From Pseudisothecium myosuroides (lineage: Eukaryota; Streptophyta; Bryopsida; Hypnales; Lembophyllaceae), in contig OX637287.1 in assembly GCA_951799445.1 (NCBI GenBank), forward strand, positions 47,459,724 to 47,523,723: a stretch of 64,000 nt of DNA. The letters run 5' to 3'. The first letter of the stretch is position 1; every line of letters begins with the position of its first letter. The translations under genes and the position numbers were made by a program. Below, in pieces: positions 36,359 through 49,000 of this stretch. The notes beneath the pieces are model-generated. The model was not told where the DNA came from. It searched no databases and saw nothing but the letters and a program-made list of their open reading frames with translations.

Positions 36359-38418
36359 TTAACCCGTAAAGGTCCAAGGCCATTTCTCTGTGAAAAAACA
36401 CTCAAAATTGCCCCTACTGCTGCGTTCATCGAAATTTTCAACAAAATGTTTTTTTTGAAAATCTAACCGTAGGATCAAGATTGTAGTAGATTTGTAGAAG
36501 AAGAAGTGGTTAAAATTTCATAACATTTGACCATATAGATTGAAAGATATATGGATAAGCATTTGAAAGGTAAGTTTAGTTGTTTTTTCATTGTGCGTGA
36601 CAATTTTACATGCCTTTGACCATTGATTGTGGCAAATTTTTGCACTAAGGATTTTGAATAAAAAAATCTAGCATTCTCAATATGATGTTAGTCATATCTC
36701 CAAAAAATTTCAAGCCAAAAAAAGATGTGGAGCACAAGCAAAAAAATCTTGCAATGCAACAATGTCCCAAAGTTCACAATGCACCACATAATTTTTCAAG
36801 CACATTTGCCACTACATAATTTGGAAATCCAAATAGTTAATTGAAAGATATATTGATGCTTTACAAATTAAATTAAATTTTTTTTGAAAAATCCAAATCA
36901 TTTACTTCTTATAGATTTAGAAAGCTTATGTGAATAATATATAGGCAAAGGCTTTTGGGCAACCTTTGTAAAATAGGTTCACTTGCATTCCCAATCTATT
37001 CCCAGTCTATTTTCCTCCATTGAGAGCTCTGAGGTTGATTTCCTTCATCCACTCAATCTTATAATTGAGTTTGTTCCCACCTTAGTCTTCTACCGTAGCT
37101 AAAGGGTAGAATTGCTACATTGATGCCATATAATTAATTAAAGTTTCCCAAGTAGATTTGACACTTTAGAATTCAATTATTAAAAATTCAACATTATATT
37201 TATATAAAATTCTTAATATTCAGCAATTCACTTCAAAAGTCAATTAATTTGGTGTGTTCCAAGATGAGAAGAGTAGCTCTTTATACAAGTGGGGTGGTAG
37301 GAGGTAAAACAACCCCATAGAATATGTAAATAGGATTAATAGGAGCTCAACCGCTCATAGTTAAGTCAAAAGGAAGAATTGTGTTCAAAGTAGAATTTTA
37401 GACTTCATTTAGGCATAGTCGAATAATTTTTTTCAAAATATTTTCAACTAAGTTAGTGTGGAAAATTTAGCTAACTTTCATGTACAAAAATACATTTGAG
37501 ATTTCAAGGTTCCAATCAAAAGTTATGAACAAATTTCAAAGAGGGGTTGGAAGGGACAATTTCATTGACATTTTCAAATATGCTCTCTGAATTTCTTCCA
37601 TAACTTTTTTTTGGAGATTCAAAATCACAAATTCAATTTAAAAAATGAAAATTCGCTTAATTATCCAATTTTTTTCAGTTCAAATTTTTTTGAAAAAAGT
37701 TATTCTACTATGTCAAAGTGAGGTTTGAATTCTACTTTGAGCATAATTCTTATATTTTGACAATGAGCGGTCAAACTCTCATCTTCAAATTATCCCATAT
37801 CCTTTGAAGATTCATGATAGACAATAAATTTCATAATAAAAACAACCTTTTCACCCTTTTCTCCTATCAAATGTCAATGAGGTAAGTCTTTCACATTGCC
37901 ATAAAAAGAAATTGATGGTAGATGGTAATTAGACTTTATTTTGGACATTTTTTTCCTGACAACTTTATCATTTAATTTTGCTGAATTCAACAATTTTTCT
38001 TTTTTTTTCGTCTTTCTTTAAAATAATTATTTTTTGCCAACTGTGCCTTACAGCTATAATAACTGATTTTGTTCCCACATGTTCTTGTAATTGATTTTGT
38101 TTTGAGCCCTTCACCCACTACCTACTCCAGCCTTTATCCTTCTAACCAGCACAACCGGTGCATCTATTCCTTGCCTTAGTCAACCAAATATGAGCAACCC
38201 AAACTGCCCCTCAAGTTAGAATTTGTCTAGAAAACAACCTATAACTTCTTCACCTGGCATTGGATTGAAACAAAAATTATATATTCATGAAGCTCTTGCA
38301 AAACTACATATCATCAAAAAATTTATAAAAAAATCAAGTAAAAATTTAGCTCATACAAACCTATGTACCTAAACTCCAAATTGTTCTCTAAGGGGGACAA
38401 TGGGCCTCTAGGGATTAA
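36359..38418. mobile_element. TTAA-family element, about 2.06 kb
   Basis: The left end TTAACCCGTAAAGGTCCAAG is homologous to the start of the 56181 element, and the right end TGGGCCTCTAGGGATTAA to its end (shared context CCTA..AC..AAATTG). Termini are imperfect (TTAACCCGTAAAGG against TTAATCCCTAGAGG). No long open frame inside, so it is non-autonomous or decayed. Confidence 0.6.
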
Positions 38419-38793
38419 ATAACAATCATAAATAGAATTTATATCTTTTTAGCCTTAGGTCCTTTTTTATATACCTCCTTTCCACTATGCACAGGTGCTT
38501 TATACTTTACCTTTAATCTAAAAATACATCTTGAAAGGTCTATTCTTAGCAATTGTTATTTTACATTATTTTGAATATACACCATTATGGCCTATATTAA
38601 CCCCATCTATAAGGAGATTATGAATGATTCCAATAGCTTACTATAAGAGCTTCAAAAAATAGATGAAGTACATTCAAGTATTTGAAATTTTTTTGTCTAT
38701 TCTTCAAAGAGGGAATGATTGCTATTGTGGTCACTTGATAATTGAAGAAGGTTCTCAATGAGATTACATAGGAACGGGAAAAAACAAAGAAAA

Positions 38794-39105
38794 CATTAGA
38801 TGAGAAATCAGCCCTGTGGAGGGCTGCGTGTTCCCATCCTTGGGAACTGCCGAATTCAGGGCTGCGGCAGCTCGCTAACGGGGCCGAGTGACTGCCATGT
38901 CGGAAATTTTATTTTATTTTTTTCAAAAAAAAAAATGAAATTTTTTTTTCTGTTTTTTTTTCATTTCAAGAAGGATTTTTTTTTTTTTTTTTTTTTTTTT
39001 GAAATATTTTTGTTAGGAACTGCCGTTCCCTGAAACTGCGAGGGGGGACCAGCGTCGGGAATGGGCCTGAAACGGCCCTCCCGACCCCCCAAAACTCATC
39101 TAATG
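38794..39105. mobile_element. small inverted-terminus element with poly-T core
   Basis: CATTAGATGAG at the left and CTCATCTAATG at the right are perfect inverted repeats. The inside is GC-rich at both ends (GGGAACTGCCG and GGAACTGCCGTTCCC) with a T-run of about 30 in the middle. Possibly CACTA-derived; no clear target duplication. Confidence 0.5.
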
Positions 39106-39990
39106 CTTGCAAAAATGAAGATCTAAAGGTCAAGATTCTTCTCAATCCATAATTTCTTTTGCCAAAAGAGCTTCAATTTTGCATTAGCCTTCCTAGCAAG
39201 AGCTTTTAGGGGTCAAGTTATTTTTCAACCTCTTTGGAATTTGGATATAAAAGAATGAAGCATGAAAAACCACTGGGAACAAACTTCCTCTGGAATTACA
39301 ATTGCCTTTGCCAAGTTTTATGATAAAAGTTCCCTACATGTAAAATATTGCACAATTCCATATAGAATTCTTGAATTTATTTTGTCTTTTTTACAAAGTT
39401 AGACTGATTTTTGTATTAAAAAATCCACTGTCAAAGGTAACAACAACAAAAATTGCCCCAATATAAGGATTTGAGTATAGTGCATGTTTTTGAATTATAA
39501 ACTTCTTTGGTTGGATTTCATAGATAGTCAAAAAGGGATTTAAGATTATTTTAGAATATTTTTTTGGGACACACCAATTGAATAATCTATAAACGCCCAA
39601 GGCCTTTTTCACCTTCTTGAATTTTTACTCAAAATTACAATTCAAAAAAGATTGTTTATCAAAATTTATCAAAATTTTATTAATCTTTTTCGAATTGTAA
39701 TTTTACAATTTTAAACTAGACAAGATATGAATCATTCAAAAAAAAAATAACATCACATTCAATTTAATGCTTATAATGCTCGATTATGAGGGGATTCAAA
39801 ATTTGTAACTAAATTGATGTCTTTTAATCTTCATTAAATCTTTCAATCTTTTTTTTACATGTTGAACTTAAAATTATGGTCATTAAATAAATATGAGGTT
39901 GAAGGATATAACACTTTTAACTATAATAATCAATTCACAATATATCAAAATTTATTTCAATTTTTTGAAATGAATTTTCAATGTGATTTC
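39106..39990. other. AT-rich non-coding stretch
   Basis: Nothing recognised on either strand. Confidence 0.4.
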
Positions 39991-40188
39991 ATCAAAACTA
40001 GTATGACCTATGTCATTGCCATAGTATAATAAACAAAAATAAAATTAATTTTCTAATTTTCTAATTTATAAAAATTAGAAATTCAATCATTTCTCTACCA
40101 CGAATTAAAACGCCACAAAACAAAGTCTGTGCATCCTTTCTCACAAAGTGCTTTTGAATGGTACCAAAAACACGACAGGGGACGCACG

Positions 40189-41928
40189 AGGGTTGCTATT
40201 ATGTGAGCATAGGAGTGTGAGCCCATGCTCGGGGGGTGCACTCCTTGAAAAAAATAAGGATATAGGTGCGAACACCGGGTATTTAAATGGGGGGTATTAC
40301 TTTTTGTTCATTGATTATTCTGAGGTCTATCATTATATAATTTTCTAATTTGAACCATTAAAAAGGGGGCATACATTAATTATAATTCCTAATTGCCATG
40401 AATATGTCATATGCTATATTGGTTCAATTTTTTTGCACTACTTGCAATTAAAAAATTTGGTGTATGGTTTAGAGTTTACAATTAGGGAGCTTCTTAACCA
40501 TTTAGTGCTTTGAAGTCCAAAAATTCATATGTTTAATTCCACAAAGCTCCAAAAATATGAAACAACTTGGATTAGATGCCAATTCTACTTGTCTTTCAAG
40601 GAGAATTTCTTGAAAAATATTTTAAGAAGTTTCACCTCCTCATCAAAATTCAATTTCAGCTCTTAAATGGGCGATTTATGGACCTCTTACCTTTTAAGTT
40701 CAATTTGTAATCAATTTCTCATTGACAAATTTTTAGTAGCAGAATTGATATTCATATAAATTGCAGCTTCAAAAATCATAATCCACTTGTAGGCTTTGTC
40801 ATTATCTAGATTTTTTTTTTGAAACAAATGAAACATATTTTCATTGATAAAAAGTAACTTACAAGCTGGCTAGCCACAAGAGGCCAATGTGAATTGCCCC
40901 CATCGCTTGTTCCCCCAAGTCATTCTAGGGGTGCATGTAAAAAAAAGCCCCCTACTTTGTACTTGATTAATTAATTTTATACAACCCTCCTTGCTAATTT
41001 TGGGGCTTTTGATTGCAAATATAAATTCAAAATTTGCAAATTTTATCATGCATTGCAAATTTAAAAAATCAACATTTTTCCTTGGGAGCGAGTGGGGGGG
41101 TCAGTTCACCCAGACTTTACAGGTGGCCTGCCCAGAAGAGAAACAAGACATACATGACCAGACCAAGTAAGACTAGGGAAGAGAAAAGACATTAGGCTAT
41201 CTAGATTGTAAGCTTAGTAAACCATTCCATTCTAAATTTTTGATGATGTTGCTTTTGGGGAAATGCATTTCTAAATGCACTCCCATAACTTATGTGTTCA
41301 CAATTTATTACTCACATGGAGTTATAACCACAACCTGCATATGGTAGGATGATATCCTCATTTAACTCTGAGATTACAAATATAATAGATCATCATAGCT
41401 TAAAGAATCTAAAATAAAAAGACAATGTAGTATAAATGTGGGGTGAAATGCTAGCTCTAAACCCATAATTAAGACTTTTGACCCACTAAACTAATAAAAA
41501 AGGGGGTATCTTAAGTCTAAATTTTTTCTAATGTATCCCATTATTCCACACCCTATAGTATTTACAATACATCCAATGACATTTTACATACGCTATAGTA
41601 TTATCAACCAATTTATAATTTTTAGCTCCAATGTTTTTTTGGCACCCTATCATTTGTTCGCACGTAGTTTGCTACTTCTACCACTTACAGCACCCCCCGA
41701 GAGCCCATGAGTCTAAAATACTACACACCTATGTTATAGGTGTACATATCATAGAAATCGTCTATGATTGTAGGATATATATGTTACAAATACCCATATT
41801 ATAGGTGTTTATGATACATATACCTTCTATAGTGTGTGGTATCTATATTATATGTACCTATATTGTAGGCTCAATGCTCACAAGCTCGCATTGTTGGGCT
41901 CACATACTAGCACCGTTTAGGTGTAGAC
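40189..41928. mobile_element. Mutator-like MITE split by a hAT-like insertion
   Basis: The two halves, 40189-40227 (AGGGTTGCTATTATGTGAGC) and 41702-41928 (ending GCTCACATACTAGCACCGTT), together equal the uninterrupted inverted copy at 50691-50938. No matching flanking duplication is visible around this copy, suggesting later rearrangement with the surrounding tandem units. Confidence 0.75.
40228..41701. mobile_element. hAT-like non-autonomous element, copy 1 (1,474 bp)
   Basis: Inverted termini CTCGGGGGGTGC are exactly flanked by the 8-bp duplication AGCCCATG (40220-40227 and 41702-41709). A second copy lies at 51859-53362. 8-bp duplications are typical of hAT elements, although the termini do not begin with the usual CAGGG or TAGGG. 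No transposase inside. Confidence 0.85.
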
Positions 41929-42390
41929 TAGTGTGCCTTTTGTCGTTGCCACAATCAAAATGAAAGAAAAAGTAGTCTTTTAATCTTTTAATTAAAAATA
42001 ACTCAAAAATCCATAACTTCCTCCAAATGCCACAAAACAAAGTTTATACACTCCTTCTTGTTCAAGGCTTTTTGATTGTATCAAAAATGCAACCAAAGGA
42101 CGCACTGTCTAGGAGATCTCACCATAACAAACAAAACAAACAAAACCTCATTTAAGATATAGAAGACTACTAGTGTGCCCTATGATGTTGCCACATCTAA
42201 AATAAAAGTAAAAATAATTTTCTAATTCAAAAATATTTTGAAATTCAATTTTTTTTTGCCTTGATTCAAAACGCTACAAAACAAAGCCCATACACATTTT
42301 TCATAGAGAGCTTTCCGACGGTATCAATAACGCAATCGGAAGACGTACAGTCCATGAAATCTCACCATAACAAACAAAACAAACAAACAA

Positions 42391-43771
42391 AATTAACTAA
42401 TTAACTAACTTAAGTTATGGATGTTTATTACTTTAGTTCTATATTTATATTCTATTTTTTATTTACTTAAGTTATGGAATTTACTATCACTATAGGAGAT
42501 GACTCACTCTTTTACCACTTTAAATATACAGTAAAAACTTACTATCACTTTGGATAGCAAGATGACTCACTCCCTCATCCATTTGAGTTGTGCATCCTTC
42601 ATCTATCTAGAGGTTAACTTTATTCATCATCTGTTTATACACTAGCTACATCCAATTTGTGATTAGTCCAATCATCCTTCAATTATTCATTCGATCAAAG
42701 AGTGTTTGAGGTACATCACATGGTGCCTTGAGCATTTAGGAATAGTCTACAAGTTTTAAAGTGATGAAAATAGGTGTATCTAAAATCATCCTTTGGCTAG
42801 GTTTCATGAATTGAAGTTGAATATTTTATTCTAGAATCTATAGAGCTAGGTTCCAGAAACAGTTCATAGTTAGATATATTTACCTTTTAGTCTCATTATT
42901 ATAATTATTCAAAAATCAATCTGGAATTTGGATAAAAGAAGAAAGTAGGCACACCCATTTTCTACTCTATCTAAATATCAAGATCTAAATGTGAATATGA
43001 ATAGGGAAGAATGACAGGGTAAAACATCTGTCAATACAATAACTAAAGGCATTGGGAGAAGTCATTGAACAAGTGCATGTCATTATGAGAATTCACTATT
43101 TGGGTGCTCCAGTTTAAACTTTTCACCATATGTATATACTCAATTTGTAAGCAATTCTTCCATTAACCCCTGAGTGCCCCAACGCCCCAAATCTAGGAGC
43201 TCAGAATTAAATAAAAGGATCCCTTGGCCGCAGATGGGATCGTCCTGGACTAGAAACAATACTAGTTGGTTATAATAGTGGGGCATTCGTGAGTAGTGAG
43301 TGGGGGACATGTGGTGGAGTGCAAATTAAGTACCCGAGGAGCACCAATTGGACTAGTGAAAACTCGCAATGGAGGCATTTATGCACATTTATTGTGACCA
43401 AGACCACCAGTCGTAGGCGATGGCATACCATTGCCTCAATTGGCACCAAAGTTTGAGATAGACTCCTACTCAATCTCTGCTCTTCCACTCATTGTTGCAA
43501 GATGATCTAGGGGAGTTGGGGGCATGAATGCAATTGTGTCTTTGGCGTGCCTGAGAATGGCTTGGAGTATTGAGTAGTCATGTTGAAGGGAGAGAGTGGC
43601 GCCAACAAAATGTGCTCCATTTTGTGGAGTTGATTTGTGCTTGAGGGATTTTAGTGTGTAGTGGAGGTGGTTGATGTTAGGTCGATTGGGGGTTGCGGGC
43701 GTACCTACAATTTTTGTTTATTGTAGCTTTTGACGCAAATAGTGAGCATTATATCTTCATAGACCTTGCTC
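42391..43771. other. no gene recognised
   Basis: Short frames without family signatures. Confidence 0.4.
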
Positions 43772-43988
43772 CATTATAAGAAACCCACGTTTTAGGTGAT
43801 GAGCCTTGATTTTTCTTGATGGATTTTAGTGGACATCCAGTGCAACAAACCCATGTTTTAATGTCAACATTGATATTACATTGGATGTTTTTGTTGACAA
43901 AAACATGGGTTTGTTGCATTGGACGTCCACTAAAATCCCTCAAGAAAAATCAGGGCTTGTCACCTAAAACGCGAGTTTTTTTATAGTG
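43772..43988. mobile_element. CACTA-like foldback MITE, 217 bp
   Basis: The arms of about 95 bp are inverted copies: the left starts CATTATAAGAAACCCACG, the right (reverse complement) CACTATAAAAAAACTCGCG, and both run through ACATGGGTTTGTTGCA. The whole element could fold into a long hairpin. CACTA-type ends; no clear 3-bp duplication. Confidence 0.7.
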
Positions 43989-43999
43989 TTTACATCATT

Positions 44000-45420
44000 T
44001 TTTTGCTTGTTTACATTACATTTTTTTCAGCAGGGGGTCCATCAAGGAGTGATACAATTGAGGGCTGATGGCTTAAAGGGGCACAACAACATGTTTTGAA
44101 CTCAACATATATTATCACGTTTCCATTAATACATACAAAAGGGAGTTTATCATCTTCATGCATGGGAACATTATCAAAAAGGAATTCTAGAAATGCTAAG
44201 AGATGATCCGTGTTTTCCGCTTCTTCTATGAAAGTCATTGTCACTTGTTCAAGTCAAGTCAAATGAATGTAGACATTGTAACGCAATGCAATGATGAGAT
44301 TTTGAAGCTAATGAAAAATGTTGCTTTACGGACAATGAGTGTCTTACGGTACATATATGGATTGCACATTCAATCTTCCATCCATATCTCAAAACAAGAG
44401 GGAGACCTAACCTCACCATAGCTAGTATAACTCGATCATCTAGCGGATCACAAATGTGAGACTTTGAAGACATTGGTCTAGATTTTGTTTAGGTGCCGTG
44501 CGTATGTAAACATGAATTCTTTGGATTTGCTGCAAATACACAACATGAATGTGAGTATAATTAAGGGTGTAGTTGTTTTTTTGTCCATAGAGTGATGCTA
44601 CATGAGCGTTTTGCCTCCCCGTGAACCATGCGTTGCAACAAGGTCCACCTGGCAGAGCTACAACTTCAATCAATGTAGAAGTTCTGAGTTGGCTTCGTTG
44701 GTGCGACTATATTGCCGTGCATGTTGCAAACGTGTCAATTATCCCCGTACTCTATGTGGTCAGGTATTGCCTCTGCCATCAGACTTGTGTGAATTCAAAG
44801 CTGCGTGATCATAGCAATAGTCATTGGAAAAGCCAAAAAATTTGCAAGGCGTTAGGAGCTTGCTGACCCTACTCCCTGCCAAAAAATCGACTTGAGAATC
44901 AACTTCCGCCAATTGTGGTCTCTCTCCAAAGTTCAAAGCTCTTGCCCAAACCATACCGCCCAACATTTTCTACGCATCATTGACCATTATAATCTTCTCA
45001 TCCATATGGTCACCCTTGCCAAATTTCCACTACACCTCCGGACCCCACCCCTCACGGAATTCAATAGTGAGTTGCCCATTGGAAACTTATATTACATTTC
45101 TAGTGTTGATTCCTAGTGAGTCTCATTTTTTCCACTGATCTTTACAATTTGACACCTGTAAAAACTTTACTAATTACAATAATTTTGGACACATGTCGCA
45201 ACTACTCATACATAGGGAAATGTGACTCACCGGATTTCACAAGGAATCAACACCAAGAATGCAATATGAGTTTCATGTGGCTGCAAATCCCATTTTTGAA
45301 CTCGATGTGTCCATTTCCTTGGATAGTGGTTCAACGTGGCTGGTTCTGAGGCAATACGGCTTGGGCGTTTAGGGATTAAGCATTGGTGCTTTAATAAGAT
45401 GAATTTTAGAAGAAATTTGA
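44000..45420 (+). pseudogene. degenerate coding remnants, including aspartic-protease-like scrap
   Basis: Several frames here look decayed. At 45259-45372 the plus strand reads YEFHVAANPIFELDVSISLD and then SGSTWL, resembling the DTGS/DSGS active-site region of pepsin-like plant proteases. It stops shortly after and lacks the rest of the domain. Confidence 0.25.
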
Positions 45421-45580
45421 TCTCCATTTTAAATTTGAAGTCATCTACTAATATTATTCTTCATTACTCAAAATACTTCTAGACAGAAGATTCTAAATTT
45501 TTTTTGCTTTCTGAAATTATTGGAAAGGCTCATCTAACCCCAAGGGCCCAAACTAAAATAGAAAGTTCAATTTTGACCCT

Positions 45581-45653
45581 GAAAGTAAATACGAACTTGA
45601 ACCACTGACTTTCTCGATATAAACAAGGTGTTCTACCAACTAAGCTAATAATC
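45581..45653 (-). pseudogene. tRNA-like sequence resembling plastid tRNA-Val(UAC) without intron
   Basis: The minus strand has an A-box-like TAGCTTAGTTGGTAGAACAC, then CCTTGTTTATATCGAGAAAG and a B-box-like GGTTCAAGTTC. Compared from memory with plastid trnV-UAC (TAGCTCAGTT.GGTAGAGCAC, CCTCGTTTACACCGAG, GGTTCGAGTCC), most differences are C-to-T or G-to-A. The acceptor stem does not pair, so it is not functional. The group II intron of plastid trnV-UAC is absent. Confidence 0.5.
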
Positions 45654-45999
45654 TTAATATGTAGAAAAATCAATTAAAAAAGAATAGTAATTTCCGAAAC
45701 ATATTCCTATTGTTGAAAAATGTAGGATGGGATTTCTTGTTCTATTGGTACATTTTATTACCTTCCTCAAAGCGACCCAAATGATTTGTTTAGTTGTTGT
45801 AGATATGGAAGTAATTACTTTGGGGTACCTCAATATGGACGGATGCCAGTGGCAAAGGGTAAAACTTATAAATGCGTAAATAAGTAACACTTTAGAAATA
45901 GAAAATGAACTAGGATCTCAAGATAAAAATAAGGTACTCGACAAGGAAGTATTGTGAACGTGAAGATGTGAAGGTTGCCTGAGTTGCTTGAGTGCATGG

Positions 46000-46920
46000 A
46001 AAAATGCATCGTTAGCCCTAAAAGTCGAGCCTTTTCAAATATTGAAGCTGCTCCAAATTTGACAACATTGAAATTTGCATGAACTCTTTGAATCTGATTG
46101 CATTGGAGTGCTTCTTGTACCCCAATACAATTGCAATGAGTCAAAATGCCTCTATTGTAGCAAAAAAATCTCATCTCAAGTACTCCTACTCATGTGGGCT
46201 AAACAATTTAATAATAATGGGTAACTAATACTAAGTTCAAGAAAATTTGCACCTCTTATTTTGTTGCCACTGAGATAGAGAGATTGTAGTGATGGAAAAT
46301 GGATAAGATATGTATAAACATTATCATCCACGAGGGTATGACTTAAAAAAAGTTGTTCCGCATTTGGCACATGTCGTGCAATTACTAACACGCCTTCGGA
46401 CCCAACCTTTGTGCAACTGAGATCAATCCACTTAAACTTTTGCCAAATTCACGGAACTTGAGTATGAGTACATCAGGGAGTTTTGTTGCACGTAAATCCA
46501 AAATAGACATTTTTTGCATGCCTAAGAGTGCATCTTGGTTGTTCATATGTGATGATGCTAGATTCAATAGATGCAAATTTCTTGTACTATAACAAGATAT
46601 GGCTTCTTTTTAGACTGACGTTTGCTCCGGATAGAAAAAACTTGGTTAAGGAACTATCCGATAATTTCCTCTCCAAATATAGATTCCACATCATAGTTGT
46701 TACGGAGATTTAATGACACAATTGAGCTCATTTGTGGAATTACAGTGACCGTTGTCATCGTAAGGTTCAAATATTTCTATAATAACTTGAAGGATGATGG
46801 AGATGTATTGACCTTGGATGTTAGTGACTTTGTTGCCCCACAAGTCGAGTTGCTCCAACAATTTAAGTACCTGTATCAAAAAAAAATCTATGCCTTTGAG
46901 ACAGACTGACTTTAGGAGCA
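46000..46920 (-). pseudogene. leucine-rich-repeat protein remnant
   Basis: Pieces in different frames on the minus strand show LRR cores: LLEQLDLWGNKVTNI (about 46830-46870), LHLLNLASSHMNNQDALLGM and MSILDLRATKLPDVL (46470-46570), FPSLQSLYLSGNKI (about 46250-46310) and LSNLEQLQYLKRLDF (46020-46070). Frame changes and stops separate them. The order is that of one decayed LRR gene. Confidence 0.45.
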
Positions 46921-46984
46921 GAGTCGGTTACAAGAGGGGAAAACAAAGTGGATGGCAGCGCAAATAGGGTATGACTTTCCAATC

Positions 46985-47080
46985 ATGAGCATTAACCCCC
47001 AAAAGATTAATATTTTTATTTTTATTTTTATTTTTATTTTTTATTGCGGCCACTATTCATCATTGATGATGAATAGTGGC
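46985..47080. repeat. (TTTTTA)n tract followed by a perfect 32-nt palindrome
   Basis: A (TTTTTA)n tract of about 35 bp is followed at 47049-47080 by 15-bp perfect arms (GCCACTATTCATCAT and its reverse complement) with a 2-nt loop. Confidence 0.85.
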
Positions 47081-47887
47081 AATTGTTCTATTGTGGGGAA
47101 CTTCCAAAGAATCTCAAAGGGAAGCAGACCTCCCAAAGGCTGAATTTTTTTCTAATGATGATTTAAAATCACCTATTTGATCAACTGTATATAGAGAAAA
47201 TAGGGTTTAGATCATGTCAATAATTAATATCATCATAAAGATGAAAACAAAATTGCATATGTTGGTCAACAGACAACTAAAATTGGATCAAAGAAAGTCC
47301 TCATATGACCAACTGAACAGTGCAAAAAATATAAGCACATAAAGACCAATCAGACAACTCAGTTGTTTAGAGGTGAAGCAGATATATCCAAAAAATGTTA
47401 TGAAGAGAGTCCACTTGGAAAGAGAGCAAATTTGCATCAATAACTGGGCAGCCCTTAAAAGTGTTGTAAGCACCAATATCTAGAAGTGAGAGGACTTCTT
47501 TTTGCTCCAACACTAGTTTCAACTATCTAATCAAGGCTCTTTAAGTCCCTTCCACGAGGTAATATGGAACACTGCTTCATTGCCAATTCTCTTGTATTGA
47601 GCCAGGTTCAATTCTTCTATGGTTGCAATATCTAAATTCAAAATGACATACAAATAAACTTTGGTTTGGGTATTGATCAAACTATTGGTTTGCCAAGATA
47701 ACACAACTCCAAGGTGACTTCAAGCGCAACCACATAGTTAAGACATGTATGCACAAACAAGACATATTCCTATCGCCACCATTGCACCATACCGTATAGT
47801 AGATTAATTATGTCTGATGCGGATCCCACCAAGAAAAAATTCAATGATAATCACATCAAACGGACGGACGGAGGGAGAAGACAGACA

Positions 47888-49000
47888 ATGTGATTACCTT
47901 AAAGTAGTCACATCAGACGGGTAAGGGTCACCAGATGTTCCGGATAGGCGAGCGAATCGGACGGTTAGGGCGGTGTGTCTACAATATTTAGACCAGAAAA
48001 TCAAGGGACAAACTCAAGTACTACATACAATAATCAAATTGTTGAACTACTTTCAAAACCTTTCTACACTTTCCAAAAAAATTAGAATTACTTGCAAAAA
48101 GCTAATTTGAAGAGCAGGATCTTGATCGGTTTACAAGCATACACAAAACATTGGTATGAAAGATTTTAGATAAGGACCCACCTACAGACCGAATATTTGT
48201 CAATAACTTCAAAAATGCTCAATTTTGTATTTAAGAAGTGATTTATCAAATGAATAGAGTTGGGACCAATATGAATTTGAATAGAATATTATGCTTAACC
48301 AAAATTGTATAGGATGAGTACCTTGAGAAGAAATTTCAAATTAATTGAATTAATTTTTTTGAAATAAATTACAATGGACTTTCATCCACAAATGAAGACT
48401 TTCAATCAAGCAATATCATTCAGTTTCAATCTATACGGGTGTTAGCCCTGCCAGAATTTGAATTTACTAAGTTGCCCATCATTGTCCACATGCAGCGCCT
48501 TGCCTCTTTAGATCCACGCGCAATAATCTACATGCAACCGGAATGATCGAGTCTTGCAATAGCACTAAGTATTCATTAAATAGCACTTGCGCCGTAATTT
48601 GAACTTAATCGAGGTGATCTATCAAAGCGTGCAATTAGCTAGCTCATCGCAAATACAGTAATTAAAATTGTAATCACAATCTTTGTGGAAAGAATTGAAA
48701 AAGTCTCCACTTGTATATGTCAAATTGCTTGCAAAGATGTCTTCCATTTGATGAAGATCAACAAACTATGTTTGTCCAAGATCTGGAATAGAAGCCCTGA
48801 TTGCTTTTTTTAGAGTGTAATAAAAACATTGTTGTCACATCGAGCAAGTTAGGATCATCAGACGTCTCGGATGGGTGGACATATGGGACAGTTCGAACGG
48901 AGTAGACAAACAATGTGATTACCTTGAAGTAGTCACATCCGGCAGATTAGGATCACTAGACGTCTCGAATAGGTGGGCAAATTGGACAGTTAGGACAATC
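47888..49000. repeat. dispersed direct repeats with AAGTAGTCACATC core
   Basis: The string TGTGATTACCTT(A/G)AAGTAGTCACATC with a following AGG(G/A)TCA(C/T)(C/T)AGA segment and CGGATAGG(C/T)G occurs at about 47890-47975 and 48915-49000. A third partial copy lacking the first part lies at about 48840-48900. About 0.9 kb separates the first copy from the others. Confidence 0.65.

Larger units (their letters stand above)
39998..42390. repeat. three diverged tandem units of about 200 bp, first one interrupted by MITE
   Basis: Units start with ACTAGT(G/A)TG(A/C)C and TTGCCA near 39998, 41928 and 42166. All carry a CACAAAACAAAG block and a GACG(C/T)AC block; the last two end in ATCTCACCATAACAAACAAA. 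The first unit breaks at GGGGACGCAC (40187), where the Mutator-like MITE begins. Confidence 0.7.
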
